Shown in pieces: positions 33,301 through 46,960 of a stretch of DNA of 64,000 nt. The translations under genes and the position numbers were made by a program. The notes beneath the pieces are model-generated. The model did no database searches. It saw nothing but the letters and a program-made list of their open reading frames with translations, and was not told the origin of the DNA. This stretch comes from Carposina sasakii (lineage: Eukaryota; Arthropoda; Insecta; Lepidoptera; Carposinidae): NCBI GenBank assembly GCA_014607495.2, contig CP053159.1:5835501-5899500 (forward strand). Direction: 5' to 3'. Position 1 is the stretch's first letter, and each line of letters begins with the position of its first letter.

Positions 33301-36300
33301 TATGAGCCAAAACTCGAGCTTACTATTAAAGTAAAATTTTGCTAAAATGTATGTTACGTTATGTTATGCCGTGTACGAAGTTTAGAAGGCATAGTATTGT
33401 CAGATTTAGATGCCAGCTAATTATTAAATCGGCCACATGACGAAAGGGCACAGAGAGAAATGACTAGGCTTCGAAATTTGACGTCTGACAATATAAGCAA
33501 CACTCCTTCTTCCTGCCCTGTTCCCAATCATTTGGGATCGGCGCAGTATGTAGGTACTCTTCTTTCATTCATCCGTATTATCCGTCATCTCGTTACTCTC
33601 ATGTCCACCTCTTCCTCTTACCATAACCGTCTTACTTCAGACAAGGCTTAACGCAACATAGTATAATTACACGACTTAATTTATTATCTTATTATCTCCA
33701 TCTTCATAAGCCTATTGTAGTCCACTACTGGACCTAGGCCTGCCCCAGCCATAGGGGGATTTTGTTACTAAAAAGTTCCACTATCTGTTTTTCGGCGGCT
33801 TCATCATCAAACCCACGTTTCCTTCATATTATGTGTAGCTGACCAAAATTCTCTATAAAAATCTAAAAACCGACTATTCGTGCCTATAATATTTGAGGAT
33901 ATCCCTAGATTCCTTAGAGATTCCATCATCAGATGTTATATTTTATACGTAGGTAATCAAAACGTGGTGAATATGGGACCAACTTGGAAGCATACTATGA
34001 CCAACTATAAAAAAAATTAAAATCGGTTAATAAATGACGGAATACTGAGGTAACACGTAACACACATAAAAAAAACATATAGACGACTTGATAACCTCTC
34101 TTTTTTGAAATCGGTTAAAAAATAAACATGCGATTTCGAATCTCTTGGATCGTGGGCTATGTTCATACCATTTATCTTACCATCCTGTATTTTAGGTATA
34201 TTATAAATATAAAAAATATGACTCTCTACATACAACTCTACTTCCATAAATCATGTAAAAAAATATTTACCCTAGTGACTTAAGACTCCATAGTATAGAT
34301 GTTTTCCCTGAAGATCATCCTACAATTCAATAGGAATCTGAAGATAGGTATCGAAGTTGGGCTCCGTCTTAGAGATTGTAAGCTACATGACGGTCATATA
34401 GCAACAAAACGTAACGTACTTCCACACTTGTGGCTGTGTGCGAACTGGTCCCATAGATGTCAGCCACCGTTTGTTACAATCGAGTAAATTAATAAGCTAT
34501 ATCCATGAGTTGCACAGTTAAAATTGTAAGGACGTTTTCGTCCACTCGATGGAGAGGCCATGTGCTTCCAGAATTATTATAAGAATTTGTAAAGGAAGTT
34601 AGTATGAAAAGACTTTCATACCGCTATAGACGCGGTAGAACTCAGGTACCTATACCTGTTAAATTCACAGGCAACTTCAGTTGAAACTTAACTATTGTAT
34701 TCATAGATAACAAATCATATCTTATGTTATCTTAATCTATATAGTTGTCTATATATATATAGTCATGTATATCATTCATCTGACTGAGCTCAGTCAGACT
34801 TTGTTGACTTCATGATCGGCATCCTAATCAAATCATGCCTATTTACCTTTAAAAAAAAGATATTTTTATAAATAAACTGGATTAGGTAGGTCCTAATTGT
34901 AGAGAAACATGCGTCTTCCTTTTTTTCGTGACAACTGTGACCATAATGGATTTTCGTTTAGCATATACATATATCAAGTATTTCTATAGATATACTACGT
35001 ATTTTAGACGGTTTACTAATGTTTGGCCAAAAAATGTTTCTTTTTAGCTCATTCAAGAAAGTGCGATGATCAAAAATGTAATTATTATCAGAAAGTATTA
35101 TTCTTAATTTCACTCCAGATCGGCTCCAAATATTAAAATAAGTTTGGCTGTCATATTAAGTTAGCATAACGTGTTTCTCAAGGTTGAGACGCAATATGGG
35201 TCCTACTGTTATTTCATCTCATGATAATAATTAGCTATGAACTTCTCTTATTTCTGTTCGCTTTTTCCGTGCGATTGTTATCTCATCAGCCTTAGATTAT
35301 CAGATTAGTTTATCTTGTGATCTTAGTTTTCTTCTATATTTTGAACTTAGTTATCTATATCTTAGTTACCTATCATCTCCTATCATCATTCCTCTCACCA
35401 AACACATGCTTTTCGCTAATTATAAAAAAAGCTACGAAATTGACGAAAACATGTAGGTATGTATGTATATTCTTAGGAAATATCTCAATAATTTAGAACC
35501 GAGCCCGTATTGAGCCCGTCTTTAATCTTTAAAATGGGTTTGCATTTGTATTATCCTCTGATATGATGCATGGTACGTAATTCCTTATTCACTTTGTTAA
35601 CGTGTTAAGATGGATAAGATTTCCTAATTGACCTTTAGCTCGGAGACTTCAGGGTATTTTCAAATTAATTTAGATTGGTTAGGTTAGGAGCCGGAGCATG
35701 CTGATTAACGATATTAACCTATTACAATTAATTAACAATGGAGTACATTCTTAGAGCTGGCGATTTCTTTTAATGCGCGGTGTCAGTTGATTAGGTTCTT
35801 TAAACTGGTGTGGAATTCTTAAATATAATAATTGATATCTAAAATTACAGAATAGTTGAAAGAAATTTCTTAGGAATGTACTTATCGTGGGAAGAATGTA
35901 GCGTAGAGCGCAGATACTTATTCGGGATTAACCTTATGCCTATTTCTTAATCTTTTTCTAATTCTATTCAAATAACAGTTGATAGAATGTTTCCCATTGT
36001 GCAGCTTAGAGCAACATCGTTTCTACCACGCATGGTTTCTTTCTCTAAGTACTACTATCAACATAGTGACTCCATAGATATATGAATTTTATATGTACCT
36101 AAGATTTCTTATTTTAGGTGAAGATTCTATTGGACGCTTATTTTCCGCTTCCGTGGAAATTGTAGCTATTAGACAAGACTTGCGACTTCACTACCAAGAG
36201 AAAACATTGTTGACAGTTAGACGATAGACATTCTACTCTACGTACATGGTTTTTTATATTTTCAATTTCGTGCAATCAGGCATTTGAATATTGGCAGTAA

Positions 36301-37040
36301 TAACTCTCCTCCATTCATGTTAGGACGCTCCGTGCCATTATCAACTCTACAATACAGTAAAATTATATGATATTGACATAGGCCATACAATCATGCCGTA
36401 TTATATAAAGAAATAAGTTTATTATTGTAAACCTGTGCTGCCACGAGGTGTTAAGCCCAATTTCATGTTTCTATTAAAAAAGGTCTGAGTTAGCAACAAA
36501 CGGTAACCTTCTCTCGTCTTTCATCGTAGCGTATGTTGAGCTTCATTGGCGATCTCGTGTTCTGGCCTACTTGGTCTCGACGACGGTTAAAGTAAACATT
36601 TCGCACGTTTTCCGGAATTAGTGCACGACCTTCAAGTCAAACCATACGAAGCACTGTTTTGCAACTAAGTATAATTGAAAATCGGTTGTATTGTGGTTTT
36701 GAGAAGATTTTGCAGTAGAGAGCCTTTTCTTAATTCGTGTAAAACCGTAACAAGTGTGAAAGATTTACGGGTGCACGACTCAAATTCAAAGGAGTGCGCA
36801 AAGAATGAAAACGACAGCTTGGTACCAGGATTGGCCCTTCACTCATTCCTTGCATTGACAGGCTGTTAGCATCAACATAAACAGTTGATTATATCAGAAG
36901 ATTAAGCCGCCACCTCCATTAGAAGCAGCCTCCGGTCGAACAGCTTTGACTTGAAGCAAACAGCCTCAGCTGTAGCCATGTAGGCTACGCAAAGGCACGC
37001 TGCGGATCAGCTTGCAAAATCAAAATATGGCTCGGCCCCT
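30300..37040. other. Gene-free region upstream of dpp, part 1
   Basis: No supported coding exon. Contains dispersed repeat tails at about 31540-31600 and 33714-33760, and a decayed relative of the 59613 MITE at about 33105-33240 ('gggtatgtta', 'aacctatccacaaaatttga'). The remainder is AT-rich and unassigned; dpp regulatory sequence is plausible but unproven. Confidence 0.4.
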
Positions 37041-37045
37041 TATTA

Positions 37046-37220
37046 CTAGTTGGGTAATTGCAAAAGCAAAGCGATAGCAAAAATTGTACAAAAATCGCTG
37101 ATTGCTTGTCGAATTCGTATTACGTGAAATGAATTTCAAAGGAACTTTGACATTTCAAGGCGATTATTGTACAATTTTCGCTATCGCTTTGCTTCCGCTT
37201 TGCTATTGCTTTTACGTAAT
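37046..37220. mobile_element. Inverted-repeat element (MITE)
   Basis: The left arm TTGCAAAAGCAAAGCGATAG (37055 on) with 'aaaattgtacaaaaatcgc' is mirrored by 'gcgattattgtacaatttt' and 'ctatcgctttgcttccgctt' up to about 37215. Arms are about 45-50 bp around a loop of about 60 bp. Confidence 0.65.
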
Positions 37221-39360
37221 CAGGGGGCGGCTTGCGGCGACGAAGGGTCGTTTACAGTTTTTTTATTTGTATTTATATCGAAAGATCATAAAATAAAAGA
37301 AACGTTTGCGAAAAAAAAAATTGGACTTGCCAAAAATCGCTCCATACAAACGGCTACCAGAACGTGACGGCAACTTGTATGCGCGTAAAAGAACTTTTGT
37401 TCTACAGCTATATTAAATATTGCGTTTGTAAATATGGTCATAAAACAAAATTTGCTGTAAATGATGCAGGTGGACATGTGATGATATAATTTTCAATTAA
37501 TTTCACATTTGAAAATTGGACATGCCAACTTTGAATACTTATTACTACCTCATTTGGACACATCATTAAATTGTAAATTTACAGATAGGTATGATTTTGA
37601 TTATATATTTTGATAAGAATAAGATGTTATTAAGATTCAACCATAGGAAACTACCCTATTGTGTCGCAGCGAGTCTCAAGCTGAGGCAGAGTCTTCAAGG
37701 TAAGGAAGCCGCTCTACTCGAGGCTGCTTCTAGTGCATTGGCAAAATGGCCAAATATTCGTAACAGAATCACGATTCGTGAACGCATTGCAACAAGAATC
37801 TCTTAATGGCACAGGTGACATTGCCAAAGTGAACCTTATGGTCAATAAAATGCTCCGAATCAAGTCGTCGCTCGATTAAGGAACTGCAACTGGACTCCGA
37901 TTTCCTACTATTATTCTTTATGGTAGTGCTTAAATGCACTTGAAATATACCGATGTACTGCATATCAAAATATACATGCAGTTTAGGTATAATGAAAAGA
38001 TACCTGGTACTTACCAAAACGTACCTAGTTAAGTACTTACATGTCATATAAGTACGAGATTACGCTGCACCTATCACTTGTCATCTCATCACTCATTAAC
38101 ATACTCAGATCCACATTCACATGATCTATCTAGCTACCTTCTCCTTCCAGAATTCTCTATACTCTATTCGTATTTATAAATGAAATTGTATTAGGCGTTA
38201 CGATTCGGAAGTTCAAACATTCACTATTGGTATTTTCCATTTATTTTCATTACTTACTTACTTATCCATGCCAAGGTGGTTTTACAATGCATCTGTAATG
38301 AGAGCAGTTTTTAAACTTCCCTTTACCCCCATAATATGATTAATTTTAAGACAAAAACTTAAATCATACTCAAGATTTGAAAACCATGTCTCATCTTACT
38401 ACCAGACTATTCTGCGCCCCATGTCCATCCACATTAATTTGGTGATTTGGATCCTCTCATTCGCGAAGAGCCCGCATCGCCATGTAACAGTAGTAAATGT
38501 AAATATTTATTAGGAACTGTTATTCCAAGGAAAGCCCGATGTTCGCACGCCTCAAGTATACTTTATTTAGACTTTGCTTTACTTTAGACTTTGCTACCAA
38601 ACTGATAGCGAACATCTTCACTAATGAGGTCGGAAATTTTGTATGTTCGTATACCTATATAGCTTCATATTGTACCCACAAGGATCCTTGTAGTCGGCCG
38701 TGGTTTGTATGTTTGTAGTAATTTATATACCTACTATATGACACAATCATTAAATTATATAAATAGAATTACCACACGAATAACGACAGTTGAATAAAAA
38801 CAATTTATAAAATTATTAATAAAAACAATTTATAAAGTTGACTTGCTAAGGGTTTTGGACCTACCTATTTGCATGGAAATCCTCACCAAGATTATCCTCT
38901 TAAATGAAATAAATAAAACCTTTATCCACCCTTTCTTTCTAATTCTTCAAACGGACCATCTAAAACGGAAATTCTACTTACGTATTTATTAAGATCCATC
39001 TCCTTGCAGTGATTAAAACTGTTATAAAATTAGCTCTTCCGTCGTACCAATTAGCCAGCAACTGTAGAAACAATTGGACGGAGATACCTCGAACTGTCAA
39101 TTACTAGCATTCCTTTGGGCTATTGTTACAAATAATATCTATGTATAGTAATGTATCATGCCGAATATGCTGGGATAGGCGAGAGATTGGATATAGATTT
39201 TACTGATCGATTTTTTGCCACAAATTTACTGCATGGCAGGCAGCTATGTTCAGGTATAACGTGATTTCCATATTTTATGTTATATTCTCCATTTAATTCG
39301 ACTAATTTACGTAACAAAAACTCCAATTCATGTATCGATATCGAAATTGGTATAAGTATC
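37220..39360. other. Gene-free region upstream of dpp, part 2
   Basis: No supported gene. At about 38195-38235 the phrase 'attcggaagttcaaacattc' repeats the flank of the dispersed repeat at 2303. Confidence 0.4.
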
Positions 39361-39365
39361 CTATT

Positions 39366-39490
39366 ATTAGTATTGAGTTCAAGTCTCACTCGGGTGAAAA
39401 TTTTTTTCATTTCTTAATTTTCTAATATCTTAATTTATATTGCCCTTGATGCTCTGCCTACCCCGTAAGTGATAAAGGCGTGATTATATA
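39366..39490 (+). mobile_element. SINE2, 5'-truncated copy
   Basis: Begins in the T arm ('gttcaagtctcactcgggtg') and continues with a T-rich body, 'atgctctgcctaccccgtaa' and 'gataaaggcgtgattatat' repeats. Confidence 0.55.
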
Positions 39491-39687
39491 TATTAATTTA
39501 TATAAAACTTATAAGATACTTCTCCATACTATAATCCATTAGGATATGGTTGATCAAAAACATTGTGCTGAGGGATTTAGCTTTGTTTACCGAGATTTGG
39601 CTAGGGTATAGCTATCGGGATGAAAAATAACGTTGCCAATAATGTAAAAGTGTAAACAGATGGTCAAATTCGTCATCCGAATTAATT

Positions 39688-39790
39688 GACCCGGTAGCTC
39701 AATTGGTTAGAGCGAAGCACGGAATGCTAGAGGTCGTGAGTTCAAGTCTCACTCGGGTGATTTTTTTTTCATTTCTTAATATTATTTCTA
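39688..39790 (+). mobile_element. SINE2 head: tRNA-like 73-mer followed by a T-run
   Basis: 39688-39760 folds partly as tRNA. The acceptor ACCCGG pairs with TCGGGT, the D arm is GCTC/GAGC, and the T arm is GTGAG/CTCAC with loop TTCAAGT. The anticodon arm (around 'aagcacggaatgctaga') does not pair properly, so this is a retroposon head or tRNA pseudogene, not a usable tRNA. A T-run (39761 on) follows. Confidence 0.6.
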
Positions 39791-39799
39791 AAATCCTAT

Positions 39800-42700
39800 T
39801 ATCTTTTAAAGTCCTTTATATGACTCCTTAAATTTAGCTATTACGGTGAGATTATAAAATAGAGAACATTGAGGTTACGGAATGTGAATTCTAACGTGAA
39901 AACAGACAGAGCAATTTAATCTAACTACCTAGATGATTTAGGAAAAATACGTTCATCATAAATAATAAACGCATTCTTAAAAGTCTCTCGTGACTGCCTA
40001 AAGTTATATCAATAGCATTTATCCTCATTGATTCCACACTGTGTAAGGATATTTCAAGATAACCACATCATCAGCACCCGAATTTTATTACAATAAAGTA
40101 GTCAAAAGTCCTCGCACATCAAAGATATCTCAAAGTGTTGTGTTTCCAGTGAATCGAGGGGACATAATCCGCCCGTTCCCGTCGGTCGTTGGTCTAATTG
40201 AACATTATTTGCGGTGCGTGCGAGCTCATAATTAGGCAGTGTATGAATCAACGACAGGACGGCCGTGGGTGGCAGACGGCTTGGCTCCGCTCGCTGACAA
40301 TCTCATGAGATACTATAGGCACTAGTTCGCTTTGTTCGTGGGGTTCTTGGATTAGTCCTACTTTGATGGATACTTCCTTGGACTGCGTTTGAGTGAGCGT
40401 TTTATTAGCTACTTGTAGTTCAGTGTATTGAAGATACTTGAGTGGTGTTTCCTTATTCGTTTTATTTAATTTAGGTGCGAAAGTTACTTGGTACTCCATA
40501 TTTTCGTATCTATCCGCCGCGCCGGCTTCTTAAAAGCTAAACAAAGCATTAGTGAAATAGTGTTGACATGCCTTTGAGAAAGCGACGGAACGTTCTCTGT
40601 TCTACGCGCATGGCCTATTTGTGAGCGAATATATGGTCCTCGTAACGTTTGTAAGTAATACGTTTCCGAAGTTGATATTAAAGATCAAGTCACTAGTTGA
40701 TCCATATTAAGTAGTCTTATGGTTTCGATGACAATGCATAATATGAATTTTAGGGTACCTAACTATGTATCTAGATTATGACCGACAACGCCATAACCAT
40801 AACCCTCATAGAGATTAATAGTGCGCTCATTTACAACTTCCTCAGCGAGATCTAGCTTACAATCACAAATACAGTGAAATGTTTTAAACACAACACAATA
40901 ACAGTTATACGTCACACTGCCCAAGAGTGTTACAAACTGACCATCGTCAAAAAAACTGATACAGAAATTCCGAATACCGAACTTTCGCTGGCGATGCCGC
41001 ATATGTATAACGGCTCATGAGAGACACGCGCCAAAAAACGATTAAAAAAACAAGATCTGCTGGTTGTTTGCGCGTAACGGCCACAGTAGCAAGCTATACA
41101 GTAGCACTCACTGTAATTTCAACTTGATGTATGCCATCTTAAAATAAATTAGGATTGAATATTATTGAATTCGTAATAAACACCAAACGCCGAGGGATTA
41201 TAAGCTCTAAAGTTGTACAGCAAAGGTTTTGAGTTGAAGAGGAGATTTCGTCGTCTCTGCTCATTAAGTCCCGTTGCATTTAGAATTATTATTGAAATGA
41301 TAAACGCATAACAGTGATATGATATGTGGAGAAATCTGGCAACGTTTTATGCCGAAATTTGTCTTGAGTGTTGTAAAAATTTGGGTCATTCTTGAAGTAA
41401 TGACAGTCTCCTCATCTGCATATTCTGTAGGTTTAAAATCACTCTTTACTAACGTACGAGTAATTTCGATTTAGAGCTCCCGGGATTGGCCCACTCATTG
41501 CCTCCACTGTAACTCCTATAGGTAAGCTAAGATCAACAAATTTAGAACAAGTCAGAAACGTATTAACTAACGACAGTCTTATATGACTTACACAATTCCA
41601 CATGAAGTAGATATAAAACAACGCAAAACCGTATTACCGTAATAAAGTATAAAGAAAGTGTTCAAAAATGTGACCCAGATGCGAGCATGTGTTAGCACGT
41701 GCGGAGCTCAATCAAAATATAATCTGTGGCAGCAGCACCTGACAGCATCTTTCCACGATTGTTCGCTGGTGCAGTCATCGAAGCTTCGTATCGGCTTGTG
41801 CCTCGTTTGAACTACCCTATAATTTCTGAGACGATTAATTGATTGGAGCCCAAATAAATAGATTTTTTGATGTATAGGTAGAAGTGAACTAGAAGAACTA
41901 GAAGTGTTAGTATTGTTGTATAGTGGTGTTGTTATAAAATTATTAATAAAGAAATGGAAAAAGTTGTCGACTATATCAAACATTAATTCTAAATTACTCG
42001 TAATTTAGATCTTTATAAATATGAAAAGAAAAATGTCAGGGTATAAGATAAAGATCAAAGTATCTTTGACATCCAGACGTACTCAATATACCTATTTTAA
42101 AGCCTGAAGTGTTACAAAAAAGGTGACAGCTAAATAATTAAAATGTTAGTAAATAAATTTAGTTAGTTAAGTTATTTAGTAGGGATAGTGCTATCCACGG
42201 CACGCGTTCACTCACGGTCGTTTCATAACTACCGTTGTAAACTCGGCTTCGGCAAGCGTATTTATTTTAGATCTCCCTATTGATAAAACTCGAAGCAGGT
42301 GCGTTGAAAAAAATGATAACAATGTTACGTGATGAGCTCTTTTGAAGAAAACTTCTCTGTTTTCTTGTTTTAAATTCCTTTTAAGTGTAAGCACTGAAAT
42401 ATAGAGATAATAAATAAACTTCTTTTGAAATTTATTCATATACGGAATAAATATTACCATTTCGGAAACACAGACGTGTGTATATGAATGTAATGTATTA
42501 TGTATGGAACAAATTTTTAAGTCTAAATTGGATATATAGAATAAGTCTGTGTTGAAGGTCGGAGTAACATAACGGATTATGACCACTAAGATCATAAATA
42601 ATTTAATTTTGACATTGCACAAAAGAATTCTTTTAATTCTAAAGACTTAAATATTTTTATTTCACAATTTGAATTTTCGAGTAGACACAGATTAGCCTTT

Positions 42701-43820
42701 GGGTAATTATTATTAGATAGGTAAGATGCATGACATTCGTACTATCTGTTTCCCTATCAAGTTGCTTACTTATAACTAGTATTTTTATAATATTTGACCT
42801 CACACTAATCTAACCTAACACATCCAATTTTAATAAAGGTCTATGATAACAAATTTAATTTTGTATGAAACAATAGACGATTAAATCTGAGAAAAAAAAA
42901 ATCACCGTATCTGTTATTAAAACTGGCTGTTAAAGACGAATGATGGAAACTAGTGCGCTACAGTATCTTTTCTATCCAGAAAAAGAGCAGTATGGGTTAA
43001 ATAAAGCTCCGATAAGGCATATCGGTCTGCAATTCTGCATCGTAATCAGTAACTGTATAGTCTGACTCATCCGCTGAGTCATATGACAGGTAGAGCACCA
43101 ATTTACATGGTTGACGAGAAACAGATACCACCAGTGTGGAGCACACTAAAACGTTCCGGGGAAAAATATCTCGATTCGACAGCGGAAAGGCAAAAAAGCC
43201 AAAGCGCCGCATGCATAGACCAATTATTATTTAGCATATTTTCGACAAAAGTGAGACACTTTAGTGTTCTACCTTTCCACTGTTGAATTGTTACAAAAAT
43301 TCCAAGAATTTATACGCATCTGGTTGTTAATCACATTACCTATGTAAATAATCAATTATACAATTATTTTAAGGGTAAATCCCATATTCAGTACTTTAGT
43401 ATATAGGTATTTTCCAATTTCTTCTCCTCCTACCTTTTCCCTAGAAAATTCTTTGATGACATTATTATTTTAATCCATAATCTATGCAGGCGGAGTCATC
43501 GGGAACAGCTAGTCCTGATAAATGTAAAGAAAAAGATTAAACAGATACAAGATAAGTTTACAGCATGAATAGTACAGATACCATTGAGGACTGGTATCTT
43601 TATAACGGGTTCTGAGCAGGTCTTTACTTTGGTAATATTTTTATGAGCTAGCATTTTTGCACCAAATATGACCAATGAATGGTATGACTAATGGGTGAAC
43701 ATTGCAAGTTGTGACATATTTTGTTTAAGCACAAACTTTTAGGCATTGCACCATAAAACTCATGCAAATGCATTGTAGAGCTCTTGCACATTATTATACT
43801 CGTAGAGCTTTCTTCCCGAA
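39800..43820. other. Gene-free region upstream of dpp, part 3
   Basis: No supported gene. The longest open frames (40248-40499 and 42212-42622, minus) have no recognisable domain and no splice partners. A GC-richer patch at about 40160-40300 is unassigned. Confidence 0.4.
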
Positions 43821-43829
43821 AAATACATA

Positions 43830-44172
43830 TACAGGTGATTTTTGGTCGTCAACGTTCCCGAAAACTACGGAATCTCCTCATCATCATGATCATTATTGTC
43901 CATGGAAGCGTACCTGGGAAGTGTCTGGTTCCCAAGATATTAGGGTCCAAAGTTAAATAAATAGACTGCGTTTTTCTGCATAAATGCAATACTCGTGACG
44001 CGCATCTATGATAAAACTAGTATGAACCCTGGACACCGCCCGATCAAGTAATATATACATAATTTTTTTTAAATTATATCGTTTCCCAGCATTTTTTTGG
44101 CATAAACTTACTTTATTTGATGTATAGAGAACGTACCCTTCGTTAAGGGTGGCAACGGAAAAACATCCTGTA
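43830..44172 (+). mobile_element. MITE family M, copy 2
   Basis: Ends 'acaggtgatttttggtcg' and 'ggaaaaacatcctgta', interior as in 15240-15619. A copy of repeat R (44173-44260) abuts it directly. Confidence 0.8.
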
Positions 44173-44259
44173 TATACACACGGCTGTGATCCAAAAATGG
44201 TAGTCAGAACTGCAGGATCATAAGGAGATCCTACAGCAACGTTAATAGCCAAATAGTAG

Positions 44260-46300
44260 CTATAATTATATACCTATCCTTCATATTTATACATATATAT
44301 AGGCGTTGCTTACGAAGATGTCTCTCTCACTAGACGAGGTACTTTGATTGACTGAGGCAGGTTTTGACGTTCGCATCTACACATGGAAATCCATTCATCT
44401 ATCCACAGGCCATGCATCTGCAGCTGTATCAGAATAGATACATCTGCGAAAGTAACATTTATGCGGATGCATCCTACAACGTGTACAGTGTACCGGATGT
44501 GACATGTTTATTATATGCATCGTTCGATATTAAAACTTTTATTTACTTGAATAAGTTGGAGATATAAACAAAATAATTTGCCACTGCGGAAAAAATCTAA
44601 AAAGGTTTCTTGTAGGTGTAGTTTTTTCATCGAATGCTTTTTCGTCGAATAAATAATTTGATCTCTTGTTAGATCAGGTTTAAACAATGGACTGAACAAC
44701 AGGCATCGACATCCTTGTATTGTTAATGGCTCTTATTATTATTGTTTTTTTGTAGCCTTCTACATCTAATTTAGTTTAATTATTTAGTTATTTTAATTTA
44801 CTAGCTACTTTTTGTAATTAGTGGTTAGTCTTAAAAAGTCAATTTTGGTTAGGTTAATTACTATACTTACATATTTTTTATACAGAACATTATCTACGCA
44901 GTAAAATTATGTTACTTAAATATAATAAGGAATTTCTAAAAAATGATAATGGTCGTTTAATTACATTAATGGTATTGGTAGCTTTTGCGGTTACTTATTG
45001 GTATTTACTCGTATAAGTAAGAACCTAAGTATAATTTCTTTTATGATATTTCTATATAAGACACACAGTAATACAGATTTTTTTTACTTTTACCCCTTTA
45101 ATTTATTACTATATTTATTATTATACAAATTAATACAGAATTTAATACAAAAAATATGTCGTTTCGCTTTGGTAGAAATGCACTGAATTGGCTTTTTTCC
45201 GTGATTACACTAATTTATCAAATAGGTACTTACGAGTACACTTGTAAAGTTTATTCAATATCTTTCTTCTTTATAATAATAATAAATTAAACGTTAAGCA
45301 ACAACCAGTAAAAGCGTCATTAATCAAAATTATACATATGGAGAGATGTAAAGTTACCAAAATAAATAAAAAACCGCACATTAATGTATTAATTAATTAA
45401 TTAATTAACTAACTAAAGAGAGAGAGAGAGCTGGTTATATTTACATGGAATTATCTTAAAAATCGTTCAAAATCAGCTTTCTGATTCCAAAAGCTGTTTT
45501 CTTATCTAATATGGCTGGAATTTATGAAATTAGCTTTATGTTTATTCTTATAGTGACACAAATTGATGACAATTTTATATTCGGTATGTTAAATAAATTA
45601 GTACAACTTGAAACAAAGGTTAAAAAGGTTCTAACAAAAAATCTATGAGTTATGTAACTAAAATGCATTTTCCCTATAACCGAACCGAGATAAAAAATCT
45701 GAACTTACTTATACTGGTTTTTATGTCTGTGCTTGAACTGTTAGATAATCTGAATGTTTTGTAAAATTTAATAATCTTTTAAATCATTAAAATTTTTTGT
45801 GGCTTTCTTCTAGCAATCTTTATCATATTATTAACGAGTTGCTTAACCAGAATGTTCGTCAGACACACACGATACGACCACTTCCTACTTGTGTGTAATG
45901 CGAAATGATTTTATAATCTATCAAATTTGAATATGAATTTCTAGTGACAACTCCCAAACTATTGCTACGCGGTCGTAGCGTACTCACCGTGCTACGCATC
46001 CGTAGTCGCGGAAATTGCTACGAATAAAAAAAGGTATTTTTCCTCACATTCGGCGTTGGAACTTAGGTTTTTTTTTATAGTTCTGTGGTTATTATGGCCA
46101 TTACTTTATTTCTGTATTCTGAGGAAAATTATGTTTTATGTTTTTGTAGAAAAATTTCAATATTAAGAATATCTCACATTTCGGACTATTACTTATCTTC
46201 CACGCGTTTAAAGTAGGTACGTAGTCTAATTCTTATTCCAAACATAGAGTACGTAGAACATACTAGAAAAAGCTCGTTCCTAGCATACAGAATTGGAGAT
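44260..46300. other. Gene-free AT-rich stretch with simple repeats
   Basis: No gene seen. 'attaattaattaattaact' followed by a GA run lies at about 45389-45430. Confidence 0.4.
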
Positions 46301-46329
46301 GCCAACAAAGTTTGGGTGTCTCTTCACAT

Positions 46330-46960
46330 CATCAGTGTGGGGATGAGGGTGTGTATATTCCTGTAGCTGGGGTGCGTGTGCGCATGTGGGGCGGGGCGAG
46401 GGGCGCGGCCAGCACGCCCGGCGACGCCGCCGCGTCTGGCGGCTCATTCCGCTTGCGAGCGTCGCCCGAGTCGCACGCGTCATGATTCCGCGACCACTCT
46501 CGCGCAGTAATGCACTCCCGTACCATGTGCAGTAAACAAGTGCAGTTCCGATTGTTCCCCAAACGCTGAAGCAGCGCGGATTTCGCCTACTCAACGTTGG
46601 ATGCGTCAAAATTTCGGGTGAGTGAGAGAGCAGCGCCCGCGGCTGGTTTGACCGCATTATTTTCGAAATACGTACGCCACGATCCGGTCGACCGCGCTAG
46701 AGCGATCAAAACATTATAACAACAAAATTGCTATGTGGCCGGTGACGACCTGTTTGGTGTTCCGTGATGCGACGTCGTACGGCCGCCGCAGAGCCGCTTG
46801 TGACCACCTAATACGTTATTAATTGCACCTAAATTATCGAAAACGCAATTTAAAAAACGATAATACCTAAAAACATATTGTTTCTGTGTGCGTCCGTCGA
46901 AGGTTGGACCGCACCTCGTTCGTTGATGTCTTTTGCTCGCGAGCCCGCAGGCCGCTGCCT
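46330..46960 (+). promoter_or_regulatory. GC-rich island, candidate dpp promoter and noncoding first exon
   Basis: Strong CpG enrichment in AT-rich surroundings, with a GC box (GGGGCGGGGCG at about 46387). A good donor, CGG|GTGAGTGAG, lies at 46619. The dpp coding exon begins at an acceptor with only 17 nt of 5' UTR, so an upstream noncoding exon must exist, and this is the nearest promoter-like block on the plus strand, 5.4 kb away. No TATA or initiator could be fixed. Confidence 0.4.

Noticed and set aside
39688..39760. Possible functional tRNA gene
   Set aside because: The acceptor, D and T arms fit, but the anticodon arm does not pair, and related copies with shared downstream tails exist; it is a SINE head.
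40248..40499. Minus-strand open frame of 83 codons with a protein-like composition
   Set aside because: No domain, no splice partners, no poly(A) context; kept out for lack of support.
28930..46300. CRISPR array, operon or prokaryotic-type system
   Set aside because: No regularly spaced repeats and no bacterial gene signals; the whole window is eukaryotic in character.
46280..46657. Minus-strand open frame of 125 codons in the GC island
   Set aside because: The length is explained by the GC-rich, stop-poor sequence; no family resemblance.
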